NCBI GenBank assembly: GCA_030612785.1
Contig: JAUWNF010000186.1
Span: forward strand, 1 to 6,720
Reading direction: 5' to 3'
Source: Phycisphaerales bacterium
GTDB taxonomy: Bacteria > Planctomycetota > Phycisphaerae > UBA1845
DNA length: 6,720 nucleotides
Position numbers and translations under genes: made by a program. Within the stretch, counting starts at the first letter, position 1, and each line of letters begins with the position of its first letter. Below the pieces are notes generated by a model, which worked only from the letters and a program-made list of their open reading frames with translations, had not been told where the DNA came from and ran no database searches. This document shows positions 1 through 6,359 of the stretch, one piece after another.

Positions 1-19
1 TCTCAACTCTCAATTCCCC

Positions 20-44
20 CCTCTGCGGTCTCAGCGTCTCTGCG
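20..44. repeat. Degenerate short tandem repeat (period 8-9 bp)
   Basis: Three adjacent units, CCTCTGCGG, TCTCAGCG and TCTCTGCG, resemble each other with one or two changes. On the other strand this reads as a run of CGCAGAGA-like units. From memory, such units recur between genes in environmental planctomycete-type genomes, but that is recollection and not a search result. No function can be assigned. Confidence 0.45.
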
Positions 45-111
45 TTCAACCTCTTGGCGCAACGGACATCGTGAGTTTTCTACGTTCCCTTGCCAGGCTG
101 TCGATTTAATC

Positions 112-176
112 TGTAGCGTCGCCCCTTGTGGGCGGCGCAACCTCGTTTCTCGTCACCCACAAGGGGTGACGCTACA
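112..176. repeat. Paired inverted hairpins (REP/BIME-like element)
   Basis: The outer arms, 112-132 and 156-176, are inverted copies of 21 bp with a single mismatch. Each half also folds by itself. Bases 116-124 pair with 130-138 (one G-T wobble), and 151-158 pair perfectly with 164-171, each leaving a 5-base loop. The two hairpins are near mirror images separated by 12 bases. This is the architecture of REP/BIME-type or MITE-like intergenic repeats. The stems also resemble Rho-independent terminator stems, but there is no following T-run. No transposase lies nearby. Confidence 0.7.
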
Positions 177-260
177 CTGGGGATCACCATGGACGATTAA
201 CTCGCCAGCCTCTTACGGTCGCATGTCGGTTCCCCGTGGCGTCTTCGTCCCCTCCTCTGT

Positions 261-277
261 AGAATCGCGGCGATTCT
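261..277 (+). promoter_or_regulatory. Small hairpin before glycosyltransferase RBS
   Basis: AGAATCG (261-267) and CGATTCT (271-277) form a perfect 7-bp inverted repeat around a CGG loop. It ends three bases before the GGAGG at 281-285 that probably serves the GTG at 297. It could be an operator or an RNA stem affecting translation. TAGAAT at 260-265 also resembles a -10 box and overlaps the hairpin, but no good -35 sits 16-18 bases upstream. The inverted repeat is seen directly; its role is a guess. Confidence 0.4.
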
Positions 278-296
278 TGTGGAGGTGCGCGGTTAC

Positions 297-2099
297 GTGC
301 CCAAGGAACTTCAGTTTGGAGAAGAGCAGTTCACCCGGCGGAGTTGGGTCGCCGTTCTCGTACTGGCGATCTTGGTGTCCGCCGTGGGGCTTGTCGGGCT
401 CGGCGCGGGCCCCTGGCTGGGCGATCACGAGGCCATCGTCGCCCAGTCCGCCCGCGAGGTGCGCCAGACCGGCGATTGGCTCGTCCCGCACTTCAATGGT
501 GAACCAAGTATTCGCAAGACCCCTCTGGCCATCTGGCTGACCGCACTCTCCTCCTACGTAATCGATCCGCCGGCGCTGGAGCCACCGGTCAGTCCGAGGG
601 CGGCCCGCTTACCGTCGGCCGTCGCCGCCGTGCTCACCACGCTGCTCGTCTATGCTCTGGGCCGGTCCATGTTCGGACATCGCGCCGGTCTGGTTTGCGG
701 CGCGGTGCTGGCGACCAGCGTCGGCGGCCAGTTCTTCTCCCACAACGCGCAAGTGGAGATGGTGCTCACGCTCCTGGTGACCGCGTCATTTGCTTTCTTC
801 TGGTTTGGAACGGACCACGACCGCAAGCGGCGCTGGGTCTACCTCGCCTTGTTCTACGTCTCGTTCGCCTTGGCCATGCTGGCCAAGGCCCCCCTGCCCC
901 TGGCCGTCGTGGGCCTGCCTCTGGCGGTCTGGTGGTTTGTCGTGGTGCCGCTCGCCCGACTCGCCGAAGACCCGGCCGATGACCGGCCTCCACGCCCACT
1001 GGGAACTCGCATACTCGCCCAACTCCGCGCCCTGCGGAGGCTTTGGTTGCTGCCGGGAATCGCCCTCTTCCTGCTACTGTTCCTCCCCTGGCCGATCTAC
1101 GTCTACTGCAAGATGGACCACGCCCTCGCACTCTGGCAGGCCGAGTACGTGCAGCGCTTCACCGGCGAGATGAGTGCCCAGGTGCGTCCGTTCTGGTACT
1201 ACGTTCCGATCGCGCTGGGGATGATGCTCCCGTTCAGCTTGTCCCTGCCCGAGGCCTTGGCCGCCCCGTTCCTGCGTTACTACCGTGCCCACCGCAAGGC
1301 CCTGCTGTTTGTGTTTACCTGGGTCGCGGTGTCGTTTGTTTTTGTGAGCAGTTCGGCGTTCAAGCGTCCCCACTACCTGGCGTGCTGTGTGCCCGGTCTT
1401 GCATTGCTCTTAGGCCCGACGCTCGAACGCCTCTTTCTGGCGGCCAGGACTTTCTCCGCGACGCGAGTCCGCGCAGCCACGGCCGCCGGCGCCTTGGCAG
1501 CCGTCGGCGGGCTTGCCGCGGCGGGGTTGTATTACTGGAACAGGGATCCCGAGTGGGTTGAGATGTCTTACTTGGCCGCCCCGGTCTTGGCCGGCGGTGT
1601 CGTGGTCTCCTGCGTGGCTTTTGCGAAGCGCCGGCGGGTCGCCAGTCTGCTGGTTCTTCATGTTACTGCGGCGGTCAGCTTCGCTTGCGTGTGGGATGCC
1701 CTGGGCCGAAGCAACATCCTCGAGGTCCAGGCGTCCGCCATGACGAGACAGTTCGAGGCAAACTCCATTGGGCCAGACGATTCCGTCACCTGGGTGATCG
1801 GCAGGCCCAACGCTCAGTTGATTTACTATTCCCACTGCCAGATCAAGCCGCTGTTCAGCCCTCGCGAACTGGCGGCAGAACGGGAATCACGCCGATCCCT
1901 TCCCCGCGAACTGCTCGAAGCCGGACGTCGCCGTCTGGTCGATCGTCTTGCCGGCGACCGGCAGGAATACTTCATCATTCCCGCCCGCTACTGGAACCGG
2001 TTCAGAGCTGAGGCTGACCTGCCCGCCCGGGAAGTCGCTCGCGTAGCCGGGCCTTCAACTGCTCGCGGAAAAGCATGGGTGCTTATCACCAACCCGTGA
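297..2099 (+). CDS. ArnT-like GT39-family membrane glycosyltransferase
   Basis: This is a polytopic inner-membrane glycosyltransferase of the protein-mannosyltransferase/ArnT type (GT-C fold). The family transfers a sugar from a polyprenyl-phosphate donor to lipid A, protein or other acceptors outside the cytoplasm. A first membrane segment (about residues 16-39) leads into the hallmark first loop: D43-H-E45, then SAREVRQTGDWLVPHFNGEP and K74-T-P, matching the family's acidic motif and its 'GDW.vP..nGep...KpPL' signature. About ten further hydrophobic segments follow, including one carrying LAKAPLPL. A soluble tail of about 100 residues ends the protein. GTG 297 is preferred because GGAGG lies 11 bases upstream; GTG 279 in the same frame would add six residues but has no ribosome binding site. 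At about 600 aa the length is normal. The acceptor and sugar cannot be told from sequence, so the arnT symbol is not justified. The gene stands alone, convergent with the next. Confidence 0.88.
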   Translation: MPKELQFGEEQFTRRSWVAVLVLAILVSAVGLVGLGAGPWLGDHEAIVAQSAREVRQTGDWLVPHFNGEPSIRKTPLAIWLTALSSYVIDPPALEPPVSPRAARLPSAVAAVLTTLLVYALGRSMFGHRAGLVCGAVLATSVGGQFFSHNAQVEMVLTLLVTASFAFFWFGTDHDRKRRWVYLALFYVSFALAMLAKAPLPLAVVGLPLAVWWFVVVPLARLAEDPADDRPPRPLGTRILAQLRALRRLWLLPGIALFLLLFLPWPIYVYCKMDHALALWQAEYVQRFTGEMSAQVRPFWYYVPIALGMMLPFSLSLPEALAAPFLRYYRAHRKALLFVFTWVAVSFVFVSSSAFKRPHYLACCVPGLALLLGPTLERLFLAARTFSATRVRAATAAGALAAVGGLAAAGLYYWNRDPEWVEMSYLAAPVLAGGVVVSCVAFAKRRRVASLLVLHVTAAVSFACVWDALGRSNILEVQASAMTRQFEANSIGPDDSVTWVIGRPNAQLIYYSHCQIKPLFSPRELAAERESRRSLPRELLEAGRRRLVDRLAGDRQEYFIIPARYWNRFRAEADLPAREVARVAGPSTARGKAWVLITNP

Positions 2100-2133
2100 A
2101 AAATCGGCGACGGCAGTGGCGACGCTTCTGTGG

Positions 2134-2153
2134 GACAGGCTTTCCATCCTGTC
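2134..2153. terminator. Palindrome between convergent genes
   Basis: GACAGG (2134-2139) and CCTGTC (2148-2153) form a perfect 6-bp stem with an 8-base loop. It lies in the 56-bp gap between the glycosyltransferase stop (2099) and the stop of the minus-strand gene (2158-2156). The position suits a bidirectional terminator, but no T-run follows on either strand. The surrounding TGGGACAGGC context also resembles a dispersed intergenic repeat I recall from planctomycete genomes. The terminator role is therefore tentative. Confidence 0.35.
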
Positions 2154-2155
2154 GC

Positions 2156-2884
2156 TTACCGCTTTTCGCCCTGTGCTTGTTCCAGCATGTCGAGCAAGGC
2201 ATCCAGATCGTAGGGAGAGTCGCCGGCGGGAAGGGACGGATCGCTCGGTTCAGACGATGCGGGAACTTCCCGGCCGCGCTGGGCCGGGCCGAGAAGAGAC
2301 GTCTCCAGCACGGTGCCATCGGCCCGAACATAATGTCCGTCTTCGTTGCGGCAGTAGCGCTGCCCATAGATGAACACGCAGTCGCGGTACTTGGGCACCG
2401 GCGGACCGCCGGTGGTGGAACCGTCCTTCGCGAGTATCCTGGTGAGCGCAGCCGCGGCGAGCGGGTCCATGCCCTGACTCATGGCTTCGATATGCCGGCG
2501 CATGGCTGCGTCGTCGCCGAAGGCGTACGGGTCAACGTCAATGCCCAAAGCCCGAGCGTGCTCCGCCAGGCGCAACCGGTGCAGGTAGTCACGCGCGACG
2601 TGGTAGGAACTGAACTGCGCCGCCGTCGCACTAACCCTGAACTCGGCGTTGATCTGCGTAACAGTATTCTCGAGTTCCGCTGCGTTGCGGGCGTGCATCG
2701 CCGCGACCTTCGAGGCGGTGGCCTTGCCGGACTCGGCGGACTTGCTCGCCTTCTCGTGGGCCATCGCAAACGAAGGCAGTAGCGACCAACCGCTTAGCTG
2801 CTCACTTAGCGGCCGGATCAGCAGCGCTGTCGCCACACAGAGCCCCACAACCACAAGAATGAACGATCTTACCAGCCATTTCAT
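2156..2884 (-). CDS. Hypothetical membrane-anchored protein, 242 aa
   Basis: I do not recognise this family. The ATG at 2884-2882 follows an AAAGGGA ribosome-binding-like stretch about 8 bases upstream. Residues 7-24 are one hydrophobic segment after a Lys/Arg start (MKWLVR), so the protein is probably an N-terminally anchored or secreted protein facing outward. Residues 41-150 are Ala- and charge-rich and mostly helical in character. A compact segment at 165-192 holds two cysteines, C169 and C178, in CVFIYGQRYC followed by an aromatic, Gly/Asp-containing stretch (HYVRADG). This may be a small disulfide-bonded beta element. The region 200-222 is Pro/Ser-rich and linker-like, and the tail ends with an acidic amphipathic helix (DLDALLDMLEQA). 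The gene is convergent with the glycosyltransferase and divergent from the transporter, so no operon partner suggests a role. Coding status is supported by an uninterrupted frame, a membrane anchor and sensible composition. Confidence 0.75.
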   Translation of the reverse strand: MKWLVRSFILVVVGLCVATALLIRPLSEQLSGWSLLPSFAMAHEKASKSAESGKATASKVAAMHARNAAELENTVTQINAEFRVSATAAQFSSYHVARDYLHRLRLAEHARALGIDVDPYAFGDDAAMRRHIEAMSQGMDPLAAAALTRILAKDGSTTGGPPVPKYRDCVFIYGQRYCRNEDGHYVRADGTVLETSLLGPAQRGREVPASSEPSDPSLPAGDSPYDLDALLDMLEQAQGEKR

Positions 2885-3129
2885 CTGCCGGTCCCTTTCC
2901 GATCATGGACGCCGTGCTCGCCGAGACGCGCAGGCCTCAAGCCCGCGGCTCGTTCGGTCCCGCCCGATTACGCCGTCGCGGGTCGGTTGCGGCGGATACC
3001 CTAACCTACGATATCTGACGCTGGGTCGAGGCCCCGGGGTTACCGGTCCTTGCGGTCCGCTCCCTGATCCCGCCGGCTCCGTGGATTTGTCAAGGTGGGC
3101 GCGCGGGGCTATCCTGGCGGTGACGTCCC
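2885..3129. other. Divergent intergenic region
   Basis: This 245-bp spacer separates the divergent hypothetical gene and the transporter gene. Its right end holds a well-formed promoter for the transporter (3087-3115). No equally good promoter for the leftward gene was found. An 8-bp perfect palindrome, CCCCGGGG, lies inside about 3030-3045. An open frame crosses it from the left but has no start signal and is taken as a shadow. Confidence 0.5.
3087..3115 (+). promoter_or_regulatory. Sigma70-type promoter for transporter gene
   Basis: TTGTCA (3087-3092; one mismatch to TTGACA) and TATCCT (3110-3115; two mismatches to TATAAT) are separated by exactly 17 bases. Transcription would begin near 3121-3123, only about 7-9 bases before the ATG at 3130. 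The message would thus be nearly leaderless, which fits the lack of a clear Shine-Dalgarno sequence before this ATG. The boxes are seen; activity is inferred. Confidence 0.5.
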
Positions 3130-4873
3130 ATGACCGACGCCAAACAGTCTAACATCACCCCCGAGCAAGGAAGTTCGCACGCGCGGCGTGTGGGCTTTTG
3201 GCTGGGACTGCTGTTGTTCGCGGTCCTGCTGCTCACGCCTCCCCCGGTAAGTATGCACGTGGCGGTGCGTGCCCAGTTTGCGGACGCCGTCGCGGCGGAC
3301 GTGGCGCGGCTGCTTGAGCGTGACGGACAAACCGGCGTGGCCGCAGATTCGGACGTTTACCGCCGCGCCGAGCGGCGCGCCGTAGCGGACCGCGCCCGCG
3401 TGATGATGAGCGCGGCGGCGGTGACGGCGCTGGTGGCCTGCTGGTGGATTGCGGTGGCCATCCCGATTCCGGTTACCTCGCTGTTGCCGCTGGTGCTGTT
3501 TCCGCTCGTGGGAGTGCTACCGATCCGGCAGGCGGCGATTCCCTATGCCAACAGCAACGTCTTTTTGTTCATGGGCGGTTTCATCATTGCGTTGGGCATC
3601 GAGCGCTGGGGACTGCACCGGCGTATCGCGTTGCACATCGTGCGTCTGGTGGGGACCAGCCGGGCCACCATCGTGCTGGGCTTCATGCTGGCCAGTGCCT
3701 TGTTGAGCATGTGGATCAGCAACACCGCCGCGACCCTGATGATGCTGCCGATCGGATTGGCCGTCGTGTCGGCGGTCAAGGAACTCGGCAAGGACGAAGA
3801 CCCGAAACAGATCGCGAATTTCTCGGCCGCACTCATGTTGGGGATCGCATACTCGGCGAGCATCGGTGGTGTGGGTACGCCGATCGGGACACCACCGAAC
3901 ATCTCCTTTCGCGGGCAGATGGCGCGCCTGTTTCCCCAAGCGCCGGAAATCAGCTTCGGTCAGTGGATGATGGTATTCGTTCCGCTGGTGATTGTTTTCC
4001 TTCCGGTGGTCTGGCTGGTGCTCGTGCGGATCACGTGCCCGGTGGGCAAAGCTCGGACGCGAAGTGATTGCGCGAGACTTGCGTGGTCTGGGGCCGATGC
4101 GCCGGCCGGAGAAACTGATGCTGGTCATCTTCGCGGCGACCGCCTTGTTATGGATGACGCGCAGCATTCCGGTCGGTGGAGTCAATTATGGATGGTCGGG
4201 TTTCCTGGAAGGTTGGCTGACACCGCCGGGGCGAAACGCCTGCCTGTTTCGCGCCGACTACATCAACGACGCGACCGTGGCACTCGGTATGGCGGTCTTG
4301 CTGTTCGTCATCCCGGCGGGGCGGGGCGCGGCCGAGGGCACCGGCGGCGAGCGGCGACGGGAGTACCTGATGAATTGGGAGACGGCCCAGCGCCTGCCGT
4401 GGGGAATCCTGCTGTTGTTCGGCGGCGGCTTCTCAATCGCCGCCGGGTTCAAGGCCAGCGGTCTCAGCTTCTGGTGCGGGCAGGCTTTTGCCGACATCGG
4501 GATCGGCAGTCCGCTGCTGGTGGTGGTGGGGGTGTGCTTGTTGATGACCTTTCTGACCGAGATCACCAGTAACACGGCCACCACCGAAGTCATGCTGCCG
4601 ATTTTGGCAGGGGTGAGCGTGGCCATGGGCGTGAACCCGCTTATGCTGATGCTGCCGGCGACGATCTCAGCCTCGTGTGCGTTCATGCTGCCGGTGGCCA
4701 CCCCGCCGAACGCGATCGTCTTCGGTTCCGGGTGCATCGAGATGCGCCGCATGGTCCGCACCGGGCTCATCCTGAACTTCGTCGGCGTCATTCTGATCAC
4801 CGCGATCTTCTATCTGGTGGCGGTCCCCGCCCTGGGCATCGATCTGGGCACGGTGCCGACGTGGGCGAAGTGA
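3130..4873 (+). CDS. DASS/SLC13 carboxylate transporter (frameshifted)
   Basis: This is a sodium-coupled secondary transporter of the divalent anion:Na+ symporter (DASS, SLC13, VcINDY-like) family, which imports di- or tricarboxylates such as succinate, or sulfate, across the inner membrane. Two pseudo-repeats each show the ion/substrate signature: SNTAATLMMLPIG (SNT at residues 197-199) with GVGTPIGTPPN (247-257), and SNTATTEVMLPIL (SNT at nt 4568-4576) with ATPPNAIVFGSG. The gene is split. The first half reads in frame from 3130 to about 4050, and the second half reads one base later to the TGA at 4873. Dropping one A from AAA at 4048-4050 joins them as PVGKLGREVIARDL and gives about 580 aa. 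That is longer than the usual 460-500 because of a charged loop at about residues 42-90 after the first membrane segment. The first frame stays open to 4572 by chance, with non-hydrophobic content. This is either a sequencing or assembly error or a real inactivating mutation. The exact substrate is not determinable. Confidence 0.87.
4048..4050 (+). other. Likely frameshift site in transporter gene
   Basis: Before this AAA the transporter reads hydrophobic, family-like sequence (LPVVWLVLVRITCPVGK). After it the original frame turns into Arg/Ala/Gly/Asp-rich sequence, while the +1 frame gives family-like sequence (ARDLRGLGPMRRPEKLML, then a membrane segment). Removing one A restores continuity. 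The switch could lie anywhere between about 4020 and 4060, and the A-run is the simplest place. No programmed frameshift signal was recognised. Confidence 0.7.
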
Positions 4874-4877
4874 GGGA

Positions 4878-4898
4878 ATTACGGATTGCGGATTACGG
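4878..4898. repeat. Three 7-bp tandem units
   Basis: ATTACGG, ATTGCGG and ATTACGG follow each other directly, five bases after the transporter stop codon. The middle unit differs by one base. It is seen directly; no function is known. Confidence 0.6.
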
Positions 4899-4985
4899 CT
4901 GGGTGGCATGCCTAAGGCGGCCAGAGGCCGGCGCAGGCATGTATCAATCGTGCCCATGGATTGGCATTGTGGCTGGGTGGCCATG
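4897..4985. repeat. Direct repeat pair, GGCTGGGTGG(C)CATG
   Basis: GGCTGGGTGGCATG (4897-4910) recurs as GGCTGGGTGGCCATG (4971-4985), 74 bases further on and with one inserted C. The stretch between holds a nested stem-loop (4907-4941) and further GGCAT/CATGG fragments. From memory, the complement CATGGCCACCCAGCC resembles a motif widespread between genes in planctomycete-type genomes; this was not searched. Confidence 0.55.
4907..4941. terminator. Nested stem-loop between convergent genes
   Basis: The outer arms CATGCCT (4907-4913) and AGGCATG (4935-4941) pair perfectly. The inner arms CGGCC (4918-4922) and GGCCG (4926-4930) pair perfectly around an AGA loop. A symmetric 4-by-4 internal loop separates the stems. 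It lies between the transporter and the convergent minus-strand module, where a bidirectional transcription stop would be expected. No T-run follows, so it may instead be part of the dispersed repeat. Confidence 0.45.
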
Positions 4986-5007
4986 TCGAACGCCATCAAG
5001 CTACTTG

Positions 5008-5319
5008 TTACGCCGCGATGGCCTCGGCGACGCGCCACGCGCCGGATTCCTGCAAGCGCTTCCGCAGGGCCTCCGCAATTCGCTTATCGTCCCAAAGACA
5101 AGCGTAGAAGGCCTCGCACCCATGTTCGGCTTCCCAGCCGGCCATGTACGACCAGGCATACTCCTTCGGCCGCGTGCCAGCTTCGGCTGGACAGGCGAAT
5201 GGCAGCCAATCGAGATGCGAGCCGTACGAGTGCCCTACGTCTGCCGCAACTCCCCAAACTTGCTCAAGGTCTTTCGCAGAGGTGCTCGCAATGGACGCCA
5301 CTGAGAGGTTTTCCGCCAC
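5008..5319 (-). CDS. Frame-switched C-terminal extension or small gene after peptidase
   Basis: This stretch reads in a different frame from the peptidase and stays open to the TAA at 5010-5008. Its content looks like real protein (for example KEYAWSYMAGWEAEHGCEAF and KRIAEALRKRLQESGAWRVA), with GC-rich third positions. The annotated peptidase tail in the overlap (5235 to about 5340) is instead Arg/Lys/Pro-rich and looks out of frame. Two explanations fit. A one-base deletion near 5320-5345 may have cut the peptidase short, so this is its true C-terminus. Alternatively, a separate small gene may start at GTG 5319 or GTG 5301 and overlap the peptidase end. Neither GTG has a good ribosome binding site, which favours the frameshift. 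I recognise no domain. The frame extends upstream to an ATG at 5457, but that would overlap well-conserved peptidase sequence and is rejected as the start. Confidence 0.4.
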   Translation of the reverse strand: MAENLSVASIASTSAKDLEQVWGVAADVGHSYGSHLDWLPFACPAEAGTRPKEYAWSYMAGWEAEHGCEAFYACLWDDKRIAEALRKRLQESGAWRVAEAIAA

Positions 5320-6050
5320 CGGTTGGGCAACGGATAAGAGAGGTGATACCTGAGAGTCGCCTCCGAGAAAACGCCGAGCCCCTTCAGCTTGATAGCGATG
5401 AGATGTCTTGAAACACACAGGCTGTCTATTAGGTTCTGAAAATAGACTTCCCGCCACTGGAACCGCCCACGTCCGGTATTAGCCCCAGCCAAAGCGTCGT
5501 GCAAGTTCAACCCGTGCATCTCTGCAATCCACGCGATGCCCAATTCGAGAACCGGGAGGGGTAAGATAGCCGTGTGCATGAATTCGTCGGCTTCCTTCTC
5601 CTCTTTTGGGCGTTGTGGGGACGATGGAGAATACGACAATACTCGCGGTCGCGGACGAGACAAACTTGGCAACACAACGTGGGCTACCTCATGTACAACG
5701 GTTGTGCGGTAGAGTGGTTCGTAACCTTCGGCGCGTTCACAAATCGTGACCTCACGTGACGCAGGTCTTGCCAACCCGAAAACAGGTGCTCCGGCGATAA
5801 CATCATATTCATAAAGCGGCCGAATGATGAGTCGGATACTCAGATGATTCTCCACGAGATCGTCCACGTCGAAGAAAGATCGGTTCAGAATTTGTTCGGC
5901 CTGTTCCCGCCAGATCGGATTCTCCCAACGGCCATTTCTGATGCGGATGCGTCCGATGAGTTCGTCGGCATCGATCGCGGGTAGTTCCTCGCCACATCTG
6001 TCGTAGTATCCTATCATAAGGTCTCTCGCTGCATTCGCTGCTGGGGTCAT
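5235..6050 (-). CDS. ImmA/IrrE-family zinc metallopeptidase
   Basis: This is a cytoplasmic metallo-endopeptidase of the ImmA/IrrE (COG2856, M78-like) family. Known members cleave a partner XRE-type repressor (ImmA on ImmR, IrrE on DdrO). The zinc-binding HEVAH lies at about residues 120-124, with both His and the catalytic Glu present. Some 30 residues on, EKEADEFMHTAILP supplies the third ligand Glu and matches the family's 'E.eAn.Fa..lLmP' pattern. SRHLIAIKLKGLGVFSEATLRYHL is the usual helical post-domain. ATG 6050-6048 is preferred: GGAGGG lies just upstream inside the regulator gene. A TTG one codon earlier (6053) directly abuts the regulator stop TGA (6056-6054). The genes are therefore translationally coupled in one operon. 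About 271 aa is long for the core family. The last 30 or so residues are Arg/Lys-rich and probably out of frame (see 5008-5319). The local GC content is lower than in the left half of the window. Confidence 0.87.
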   Translation of the reverse strand: MTPAANAARDLMIGYYDRCGEELPAIDADELIGRIRIRNGRWENPIWREQAEQILNRSFFDVDDLVENHLSIRLIIRPLYEYDVIAGAPVFGLARPASREVTICERAEGYEPLYRTTVVHEVAHVVLPSLSRPRPRVLSYSPSSPQRPKEEKEADEFMHTAILPLPVLELGIAWIAEMHGLNLHDALAGANTGRGRFQWREVYFQNLIDSLCVSRHLIAIKLKGLGVFSEATLRYHLSYPLPNRWRKTSQWRPLRAPLRKTLSKFGELRQT

Positions 6051-6053
6051 CAA

Positions 6054-6359
6054 TCAGCTCCCTCCTCGGTCTACAATGGTTCGGAATTGGCGGTAGAACT
6101 CGGGTTGTTCGATCGCAAGCTTGGCCAAAGATTCTTCAGCCTCCGTTGTGATTCTCCCGGCTAGACCACACCAGCGGTCTACATCGCCGCCCAGCACCGA
6201 CGCGAGACGCTCGATGACTTCCCGAGAAGGCGTGTGCTTTTCTCGTTCAATCAGGCTCAACAGCGAAGCTGATATGTCCGCTTCTTGCGCCGTGAACCTC
6301 AAGGTCTTGTGGGCTTTTCTCCGACGAGACAGGATTTCTTCTCCAAGAGTCCCGGACAT
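6054..6359 (-). CDS. XRE-family helix-turn-helix regulator
   Basis: This is a 101-aa DNA-binding protein with a lambda Cro/cI-type helix-turn-helix at about residues 5-58. It opens with LGEEILSRRRKAHKTLRFTAQ, has a recognition segment ISASLLSLIEREKHTPS, and closes with REVIERLASVLGGDVD. A short C-terminal helical part (LAGRITTEAEESLAKLAIEQPEFYRQFRTI) follows. It resembles tails I recall in regulators paired with ImmA/IrrE peptidases and may hold the cleavage or dimerisation region. The stop TGA is followed directly by the peptidase start region, so the pair is co-transcribed and coupled. By analogy with ImmR/ImmA and DdrO/IrrE it should repress its own promoter or nearby targets until the peptidase cuts it; this is inference. 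The ATG at 6359-6357 has no clear Shine-Dalgarno, consistent with the promoter placed almost on the start codon. Confidence 0.88.
   Translation of the reverse strand: MSGTLGEEILSRRRKAHKTLRFTAQEADISASLLSLIEREKHTPSREVIERLASVLGGDVDRWCGLAGRITTEAEESLAKLAIEQPEFYRQFRTIVDRGGS

Larger units (their letters stand above)
1..296. other. Gene-free left flank with repeats
   Basis: No convincing coding region is seen before the glycosyltransferase. Open frames that cross this stretch are shadows running into that gene in other frames. It holds a degenerate 8-9 bp periodic repeat (20-44), a pair of inverted hairpins (112-176) and a small perfect hairpin (261-277) just before the ribosome binding site of the next gene. 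No tRNA or other known RNA was recognised. Confidence 0.6.

Noticed and set aside
166..540. Open frame of 124 codons at the left, overlapping the glycosyltransferase
   Set aside because: Its start lies inside the palindromic repeat, it has no ribosome binding site, and its content is Ser/Pro/Arg-rich frame-shadow sequence of the glycosyltransferase.
2075..3152. Plus-strand open frames opposite the 242-aa hypothetical gene
   Set aside because: Two frames (2075-2782 and 2649-3152) run antisense to a gene with a membrane anchor, start site and better composition; they are shadows of its codon bias.
4060..4572. C-terminal part of the first transporter frame as a genuine alternative protein
   Set aside because: It is Arg/Gly/Asp-rich without membrane segments, while the +1 frame carries all expected transporter motifs. 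It is a chance open frame in GC-rich DNA.
5300..5320. Programmed -1 frameshifting in the peptidase at GGAAAAC
   Set aside because: In the peptidase frame the codons are CGG AAA ACC, which do not fit an X XXY YYZ slippery heptamer, and no downstream structure was evident.
5235..5457. ATG 5457 as start of a 149-aa minus-strand gene
   Set aside because: Its first 35-40 residues overlap clearly authentic peptidase sequence in another frame, so only the part below about 5340 looks real.
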